A DNA stretch of 64,000 bases, from assembly GCA_036498905.1 (NCBI GenBank), contig DASYER010000122.1, forward strand, positions 62,001 to 126,000, in the 5' to 3' direction. The notes beneath the pieces were generated by a model. It saw only the letters and a list, made by a program, of their open reading frames with translations, did no database searches and was not told the origin of the DNA. Source of the DNA: DAIDKA01 sp036498905. Its GTDB lineage: Bacteria; Pseudomonadota; Gammaproteobacteria; Steroidobacterales; Steroidobacteraceae. Below, piece by piece: positions 59,292-64,000 of this stretch (positions are counted from its first letter, which is position 1; every line of letters starts with the position of its first letter). The position numbers and the translations under genes are program-made.

Positions 59292-60696
59292 CACAGGCGC
59301 ACAGGCCAGCATTGCGCTGCCGCCCGCCGCGGCACCGCCGTCCGAGTACCCGCGATCCACCCCCCACGACCTTCCGGCCGTCGATGTCGTTCAGATTATC
59401 GAATCGCAGCCGCTCAATTCCTTTGTCATCCGGTTGGTGGTCATCTCCTGGCTGGTCACGTTCTTCGACGGCTTTGATCTGAATGTGATCGCCTTTGCGG
59501 CGCCCTATCTGAAGTCGGGCTACTCGCTGGATGATGCCGCCTTGGGGGCAGTGTTCGCCAGTGGCAGTGCCGGCGCATTGCTCGGGGGACTGCTGTTCGG
59601 TTTCATCGGGGATCGGATCGGACGTCGCCGGGCGATAGTGGCCGCCGTGGGGCTGTTTGGGGTATTCACCCTGCTGCTGGCGGCATGCGATCGCACCTCG
59701 GAATTCCTGGTAACGCGCTTCATAGGCGGTATCGCACTGGGTGGGACGCTGCCGTTGATCTGGGCCTTGAGTGTCGAGTACGTTCCGACGCGTTATCGTG
59801 CCACCGTAGTCACGCTGATCATGCTGGGGTATGGCCTGGGAGTGTCCGTAGCAGGCCCGCTGTCCATCGGTCTGATTCCGCACTTCGGGTGGCAGTCAGT
59901 CTTCATCGCGGGCGGCATTGCCTCGCTGCTGGCGGCCCTGCTGGTGTGGCACAAACTGCCGGAGTCGCTGCGCTATCTGGCGATTCGCGGCGCCGATCCG
60001 CAGCGTGTCGCCCGCATCGTGAAGCGACTCGTGCCAGATCGGCACTTTGAACCATCGCAGCTGGTGATCGCACCCGCCCAGGTGCAGCGTTCGGCGGGAG
60101 CCCTCAAGTTGTTCGAGGGCCCGTTGCGCTTCATCACACCCCTGCTGTGGTTGGCTTTTGCAGCAAGCTCGATCACGATGTATTTCTTCGTGACCTGGGG
60201 ACCGATCGTCTTCGAGCAGATGGGCTTAAGCCGCAGCGGCGCGGCCTGGTCGAGCGCCTTCAATGCGCTCGTCGGCTCCATCGGTGCAGTGAGTCTCATG
60301 CGTTTCACGGATCGGCTCGGTCCCGCCAGCCTTGCGGTCATGCCGCTTCTGTCCATTCCGTTGTTGCTGGCCATCGGCCTGATGCATGTCACACCCGATG
60401 TGTTCATGGCGATGATGGCGCTCGTCTACCTGTTGCTGGGCGGCAGTCACTATGGGATCCAGAGCATTCTGGGTGTGTACTACCCCACCGCCGAACGCGC
60501 GCGCGGTGCGGGCTGGGCTGCCAGTATCGGCAAGGTCGGCTCCGTGGCCGCGCCATTGCTGGGAACCTGGCTGCTGACTTCCCATGTCAGCCGCAGTCCG
60601 TTTGTGGTGCTGGCGGCCTTCCCGGCGCTCTTTGCCGTGGCCGTGTTCGCGATTGGAAAGATCGCCCGCGGCAGCTGTGTGGATGCGACCCGCTGA
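59284..60696 (+). CDS. MFS transporter, aromatic acid:H+ symporter (AAHS) type
   Basis: Inner-membrane symporter of 470 residues with about twelve transmembrane helices. The AAHS mark is FDGFDLNVIAFAAPYL in the first helix, then the loop 2-3 motif GFIGDRIGRRRAIVAA and, in the second half, MRFTDRLGPASL. The start is GTG 59284, overlapping the dioxygenase stop by eight bases, so the two are coupled; a longer frame from 59230 lies inside the dioxygenase gene. The N-terminal 50 residues before the first helix are cytosolic and Ala/Pro-rich. Confidence 0.9.
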   Translation: MADTGAQASIALPPAAAPPSEYPRSTPHDLPAVDVVQIIESQPLNSFVIRLVVISWLVTFFDGFDLNVIAFAAPYLKSGYSLDDAALGAVFASGSAGALLGGLLFGFIGDRIGRRRAIVAAVGLFGVFTLLLAACDRTSEFLVTRFIGGIALGGTLPLIWALSVEYVPTRYRATVVTLIMLGYGLGVSVAGPLSIGLIPHFGWQSVFIAGGIASLLAALLVWHKLPESLRYLAIRGADPQRVARIVKRLVPDRHFEPSQLVIAPAQVQRSAGALKLFEGPLRFITPLLWLAFAASSITMYFFVTWGPIVFEQMGLSRSGAAWSSAFNALVGSIGAVSLMRFTDRLGPASLAVMPLLSIPLLLAIGLMHVTPDVFMAMMALVYLLLGGSHYGIQSILGVYYPTAERARGAGWAASIGKVGSVAAPLLGTWLLTSHVSRSPFVVLAAFPALFAVAVFAIGKIARGSCVDATR

Positions 60697-60762
60697 GAAC
60701 TTGTCCGCGGCCAACCGCGGTGCTACCGTTTCCGGCTCGCTTTCACCTAAGGGGAAATCCAC

Positions 60763-61128
60763 ATGCTCGGATACGTGACACTTGGTACCAACAATCTGGC
60801 GAAAGCGGCGGCTTTCTACGATGCGCTGGCCAAGGAAATGGGCGCCGGCCGCACCATGGAGACCGAAAAATTCATCGCCTGGGGTGCACCGAACTCCGCG
60901 ATGGTGTTCCTGATCAAGCCCGCGGACGGCCAGCCTGCGACGGTCGGTAACGGTGTCATGGCAGCCCTCGTCGCCAAGGATACCGCCCAGGTGGATCGCA
61001 TCTATAAGCTCGCCATGAGCCATGGTTGCAAGGACGAAGGCGCACCAGGGGACCGTGGCGGTGGCTTCTATGCGGCCTACTTCCGTGATCTCGACGGTAA
61101 CAAGCTCAACGCTTTCCATCACGGCTGA
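60763..61128 (+). CDS. Glyoxalase/VOC-fold protein
   Basis: Protein of 121 residues with the vicinal-oxygen-chelate fold: MLGYVTLGTNNLAKAAAFYDALAKEMGA at the start and a second strand-helix set ending in GGGFYAAYFRDLDGNKLNAFHHG. Compared with true glyoxalase I the metal site is not obvious, so it may be a binding protein or a dioxygenase-like enzyme. GGGGAAA lies before ATG 60763. A strong terminator follows. Confidence 0.87.
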   Translation: MLGYVTLGTNNLAKAAAFYDALAKEMGAGRTMETEKFIAWGAPNSAMVFLIKPADGQPATVGNGVMAALVAKDTAQVDRIYKLAMSHGCKDEGAPGDRGGGFYAAYFRDLDGNKLNAFHHG

Positions 61129-61137
61129 TCTCACCAA

Positions 61138-61167
61138 GGGCTGTGCCTGGGGGCACGGCCCTTTTTT
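61138..61167 (+). terminator. Rho-independent terminator after the VOC gene
   Basis: GGGCTGTGCC (61138-61147) pairs with GGCACGGCCC (61152-61161), with one G-T pair, around TGGG, followed at once by six T. Confidence 0.88.
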
Positions 61168-61171
61168 CGGC

Positions 61172-61199
61172 TTGACAGGCAACCATTTGGTTGCATAAT
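61172..61199 (+). promoter_or_regulatory. ArsR promoter with operator between -35 and -10
   Basis: TTGACA (61172-61177), 16 bases, CATAAT (61194-61199). The spacer is an inverted repeat GCAACCA-TT-TGGTTGC (61179-61194), a likely operator for the ArsR product. The expected start of transcription falls on or next to the ATG at 61206. Confidence 0.7.
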
Positions 61200-61205
61200 A
61201 TTCTT

Positions 61206-61529
61206 ATGAAGGAAGACGATGTTTTCCGCGCCCTGGCCGATGCGAGCCGCCGCACCCTGCTGGACCGCCTGCACCTTCGTAACGGACAGACATTGAATGA
61301 ATTGTGCGAGGGACTGGACATGACGCGTCAGGCCGTGACCAAGCATCTGTCAATCCTGCAGAGCGCCAACCTGATCGCGGTACGGCGTCAGGGACGTGAA
61401 AAACTGCACTTCATCAACCCGGTTCCGATCAATGACATTGCCGAGCGCTGGATCAGCAAATTCCAGCGCCAGCATCTACGCGCGCTGTCAGCGCTGAAGA
61501 AAGCCCTGGAGGAGGACGACCATGAGTGA
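61206..61529 (+). CDS. ArsR family transcriptional regulator
   Basis: Winged-helix repressor of 107 residues: VFRALADASRRTLLDRLHLRNGQTLNELCEGLDMTRQAVTKHLSILQSANLIAVRRQGREKLHFINP. It lacks the cysteine metal site of ArsR/SmtB proper and belongs to the group paired with SRPBCC proteins. I start at ATG 61206, which has no ribosome site and lies where transcription should begin, so the mRNA is probably leaderless. The stop overlaps the next gene (start 61522). Confidence 0.9.
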   Translation: MKEDDVFRALADASRRTLLDRLHLRNGQTLNELCEGLDMTRQAVTKHLSILQSANLIAVRRQGREKLHFINPVPINDIAERWISKFQRQHLRALSALKKALEEDDHE

Positions 61530-61977
61530 AGCCGCCCGAAGCACGTTCATTTACGTGACCTATATCCGCACCAGCGTCGAGAAGCTCTGGTCAGCGCTGC
61601 TGGATCCGCAGTTCACCCAACAGTATTGGTTCGGCACGCAGATGATTTCGGAATGGAAGCCCGGGGCCGCCTGGAAACTGGCCTTTGCAGACGGGCGCAT
61701 CGCGGACAGCGGAGAAGTGCTTGAAATCGAGCCACCGCGACGACTGGTGCTGCGTTGGCACAACGAATTCCGGCCCGAACTGAAGGCCGAGGGCCCGGCC
61801 CGGTGCATGTTCGAACTGGAACCGACGGGTGAAATCGTCAAGCTCACCATTACACATACCAGCGACAAGGCGGACTCAAAGCTCATCGGCGCCGTCTCCG
61901 GAGGCTGGCCCAAAATCCTCTCGAATCTGAAGACCCTGCTGGAGACCGGCAAGGTGATGGCGACCGAGAAGCTCTAG
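61522..61977 (+). CDS. SRPBCC (AHSA1-type) domain protein
   Basis: Protein of 151 residues with the START/Bet v1-like fold of the AHSA1 group: FIYVTYIRTSVEKLWSALLDPQFTQQYWFGTQMISEWKPGAAW at the start, LEIEPPRRLVLRWHNEF in the middle and GGWPKILSNLKTLLETG at the end. Such proteins bind small hydrophobic ligands and are typically encoded with an ArsR regulator, as here with an eight-base overlap. The stop overlaps that of the convergent aldo-keto reductase by four bases. Confidence 0.9.
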   Translation: MSEAARSTFIYVTYIRTSVEKLWSALLDPQFTQQYWFGTQMISEWKPGAAWKLAFADGRIADSGEVLEIEPPRRLVLRWHNEFRPELKAEGPARCMFELEPTGEIVKLTITHTSDKADSKLIGAVSGGWPKILSNLKTLLETGKVMATEKL

Positions 61978-62924
61978 AGGCTGCTGGCCTGCTCCAGGCG
62001 GCGCATCTGAGTCGCATCGAGCTTCAGGCTCGCAGCCGCGACCAGCGCTTTGAGCTGTTCGGAGCGGGTTGCGCTAGCAATCGGCGCCGTGACGCCAGGC
62101 CGCGCCATCAACCATGCCAGTGCAACGCTGGCAGGGGTGCTGGCATGCGCCGCGGCCACTTCATCGAGGGCGGACAGAATCGCAGTGCCGCGCGGGTTCA
62201 GGTACTTCCTGATCCCCTCCCCGCGGGCACGGCCGGCAAGATCCTGCTGCGAGCGATACTTGCCCGTGAGGAAGCCGCTGGCGAGGGAAAAATAGCTGAT
62301 GACTCCTACGTCCCGCTGCACACACAGCGGGGCCAGGTCTTTCTCGAATGCTGCCCGGTCGTACAGATTGTACAGCGGCTGCAGACTCTCGTAGCGTGGC
62401 AGAGTGCTGCTTTGCGCGAGATCCAGCGCCTGTGATAAGCGCGCGGCGCTGTAATTCGACGCGCCGATGGCGCGCACCTTGCCGTCGCGGATCAGATCAC
62501 CAAAGGCGGCCAGCGTCTCCTCCAGTGGCGTGTCCGCATCGTCCACGTGTGCCTGATACAGATCGATGTAGTCGGTCTGCAAGCGTCGCAGCGAGTCCTC
62601 GGCCGCGCGGGTGATATTCGCCCGGGACAGTCCCTTGCGATCCGGCGGCATCAGCCAACCCACCTTGGTGGCCAGCACCACCTTGGATCGATGGCCGCGC
62701 TGACGCAACCACTTGCCGATGATGGTCTCGGACTCACCGCCGACATGTCCCGGCACCCAGGTCGAATACACGTCCGCAGTGTCGATGAAATCAAATCCTG
62801 AGGCGACAAACTCATCGAGGATACGGAATGAAGCGGGCTCATCGAGCGTCCAGCCAAAGACGTTTCCGCCCAGACACAACGGTGCCGTATGAATCTGTGA
62901 GCGACCCAGTCTGCGTTTTTCCAT
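61974..62924 (-). CDS. Aldo/keto reductase
   Basis: NADPH-dependent reductase of 316 residues with the TIM-barrel AKR motifs. The catalytic set is visible: aspartate and tyrosine in FDFIDTADVYSTW, lysine in VVLATKVGW, and histidine in LYQAHVDDAD. IGASNYSAARL and the C-terminal NADP-binding APIASATRSEQLKAL are also present. The substrate is unknown. Fifteen bases separate it from the M50 protease gene upstream on the same strand. Confidence 0.93.
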   Translation of the reverse strand: MEKRRLGRSQIHTAPLCLGGNVFGWTLDEPASFRILDEFVASGFDFIDTADVYSTWVPGHVGGESETIIGKWLRQRGHRSKVVLATKVGWLMPPDRKGLSRANITRAAEDSLRRLQTDYIDLYQAHVDDADTPLEETLAAFGDLIRDGKVRAIGASNYSAARLSQALDLAQSSTLPRYESLQPLYNLYDRAAFEKDLAPLCVQRDVGVISYFSLASGFLTGKYRSQQDLAGRARGEGIRKYLNPRGTAILSALDEVAAAHASTPASVALAWLMARPGVTAPIASATRSEQLKALVAAASLKLDATQMRRLEQASSL

Positions 62925-62938
62925 GAGAGCCTCAGCTG

Positions 62939-63937
62939 CTACATGCCCGGAACACGAGCCGGTGCGAGATGAATGACATACCCGAGCCCCGCCAATATCG
63001 CCAGATAGTAGGCCAATGCGGAGTGACTGGGGAAGGCCGGCAGATCTTTGGTGAACGCCCGATAGCCGGCGCCCGCAGCCACCAGCAGAAACAGCGGCTG
63101 ACCAAAGTAGGCCGCCAGTATCACCGCGACGGCGGCCAGCATGAGGCGCTCGTTCTTATCCAGGGCGACGATGGCCTGGCCACCGTCCAATACCCATATC
63201 GGAATCAGGTTCAACACGTTCAGGACTGCCGAGAGGCTGGCGAGTCCGATCCAGAATGCTTCACCGCTTCGTATCCAAAGCAACGCGCATACCGCCGCGC
63301 CAATGAGGCCCGCCATCGGACCGGCGAGACTGATCAGCGATCGGGTGCGCACCGACACTCCCAGCGCAGCCCAGCGAACGTAGGCGCCAAGTCCCGGCAG
63401 GAAGACCGGCATCTCGGCCGGCAATCCCCGGCGCTTGATCTCGATGAAGTGGCCCATCTCGTGCACCAGGATCAGAATCGCAAAGCCGATTCCGAAACGC
63501 GCCCCGTAGAGACTCCAGTAGAAGGCGACAAACACCCCGAGACTCAAGATGAATTTGAGTTTGAAGAGTGTGAGCAGGAATTTGCCCTTGGCCAAGAGCA
63601 ATGCGACCGGCGCGAGCGGGCCAAGCCTGCGGATCCAGATATTGCGGAAGGAAGCTTTGGGCGCGGTGCTCGCAAGCGTATCGAGGCGCTGAACGTTGCC
63701 GCGGATCCATTCGGCCTGTGTCGACTCAGATGGCAGCAATTCCAGCGCTGTCGCCCACGCCTCGCGCGCAGCGGCGAGATCATGCTGTTCTTCGTGCAGG
63801 CGCGCCGCAGCGGCCAGTTGCTCCAGCCTCTGGGCATTCACGAGGGCATGGCAACTGTTGCAGGTCAGTGCCCCCGGCGTGAGCGGCGCGTGGCAACGCA
63901 CGCATTCCGGGTTCAGGCCAGGCTCAGCCGGGCGCAA
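62939..63937 (-). CDS. M50-family membrane metalloprotease with N-terminal zinc ribbon
   Basis: Site-2-protease-type protein of 332 residues. A zinc ribbon with CxxC pairs C12/C15 and C26/C29 comes first, then a helical TPR-like stretch (about 35-90), then several transmembrane helices. The zinc catalytic motif HEMGH (H159, E160, H163) and the third ligand in NLIPIWVLDGG (D251) are both intact. The start is TTG 63937; the frame extends a few codons further upstream to a stop, so another start is possible. Intramembrane proteolysis of a signalling protein is the usual role for the family, but no partner is in view. Confidence 0.85.
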   Translation of the reverse strand: MRPAEPGLNPECVRCHAPLTPGALTCNSCHALVNAQRLEQLAAAARLHEEQHDLAAAREAWATALELLPSESTQAEWIRGNVQRLDTLASTAPKASFRNIWIRRLGPLAPVALLLAKGKFLLTLFKLKFILSLGVFVAFYWSLYGARFGIGFAILILVHEMGHFIEIKRRGLPAEMPVFLPGLGAYVRWAALGVSVRTRSLISLAGPMAGLIGAAVCALLWIRSGEAFWIGLASLSAVLNVLNLIPIWVLDGGQAIVALDKNERLMLAAVAVILAAYFGQPLFLLVAAGAGYRAFTKDLPAFPSHSALAYYLAILAGLGYVIHLAPARVPGM

Positions 63938-64000
63938 CGGGAACCGTGTCGGTGAGGGGGCCGATGATTTGGACAGGCCTGCCCGCCGTCATCCGCCAGG
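63924..64000 (-). CDS. Possible 3' end of an upstream gene, unidentified
   Basis: A reading frame enters from the right edge on the minus strand and stops at 63924-63926, overlapping the M50 start by 14 bases. Visible residues end ...IIGPLTDTVPVAPG. It is too short to identify and may be chance. Confidence 0.25.
   Translation of the reverse strand, partial: WRMTAGRPVQIIGPLTDTVPVAPG

Overview
The window is GC-rich, gene-dense DNA from what looks like a polarly flagellated gammaproteobacterium. The signs are FlhG and FliA followed by MotC/MotD-type stators, a DUF2802 protein, the large fused PurL, MltF next to TadA, and a TonB-dependent receptor with aromatic-type oxygenases. The order is not certain; Xanthomonadales, Nevskiales or Steroidobacterales relatives are my guess from gene order. 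About two thirds of the window is one flagellar-chemotaxis locus.

Layout. (1) Bases 1-14947, plus strand: flhG (cut by the window edge), fliA, cheY, motC, motD, then, behind a sigma-54 promoter, DUF2802, STAS, cheA, cheW, a chemoreceptor, a second cheY, a small secreted protein, cheR, cheD, cheB and two tandem HDOD genes. (2) 15016-17247, minus strand: flgA, a flgM, flgN and a second flgM that has its own sigma-28 promoter. (3) 17469-27795: flgBCDEFGHIJKL behind a sigma-54 promoter. (4) 27986-31366: fliC, fliD and fliS, with sigma-28 promoters before fliC and fliS. (5) 31635-36638: a 1667-residue Ser/Thr-rich protein made of 8-residue repeats arranged in exactly twelve 128-residue units; I cannot name it. 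(6) 36889-41902: a probable glycosylation island with an O-GlcNAc-transferase-like enzyme fused to a methyltransferase, a GT25, a GT11 fucosyltransferase-like enzyme and a DUF268 protein. It is closed by sigma-28-driven flaG (42160-42537). (7) 42534-53944: purL, a DUF1820 gene, an orphan T6SS-type tagH, a Rieske oxygenase, tRNA-Ser(CGA), mltF, tadA, a His-rich PadR regulator, a small exported protein and a Sel1/2-oxoglutarate oxygenase. (8) 54006-60696: a TonB receptor, a MarR regulator, and a TfdA-like dioxygenase with an AAHS transporter, tied together by a repeated AAAGCATGCTTT operator. (9) 60763-64000: a VOC protein, an ArsR/SRPBCC pair, an aldo-keto reductase and an M50 protease.

How the parts work together. 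Promoters read from the sequence fit the usual hierarchy: sigma-54 for the chemotaxis, flgA and flgB operons, and FliA (sigma-28) for flagellin, fliS, flaG, one flgM and probably the giant repeat gene. The most unusual part is 31635-41902. Here a late-flagellar-type promoter precedes a repeat protein rich in hydroxyl residues and without a visible Sec signal, followed at once by a GT41-methyltransferase fusion and further glycosyltransferases. My working hypothesis is a flagellum-linked, glycosylated repeat protein. The second system of note is the MarR/TonB/TfdA module with its duplicated promoter-operator cassette.
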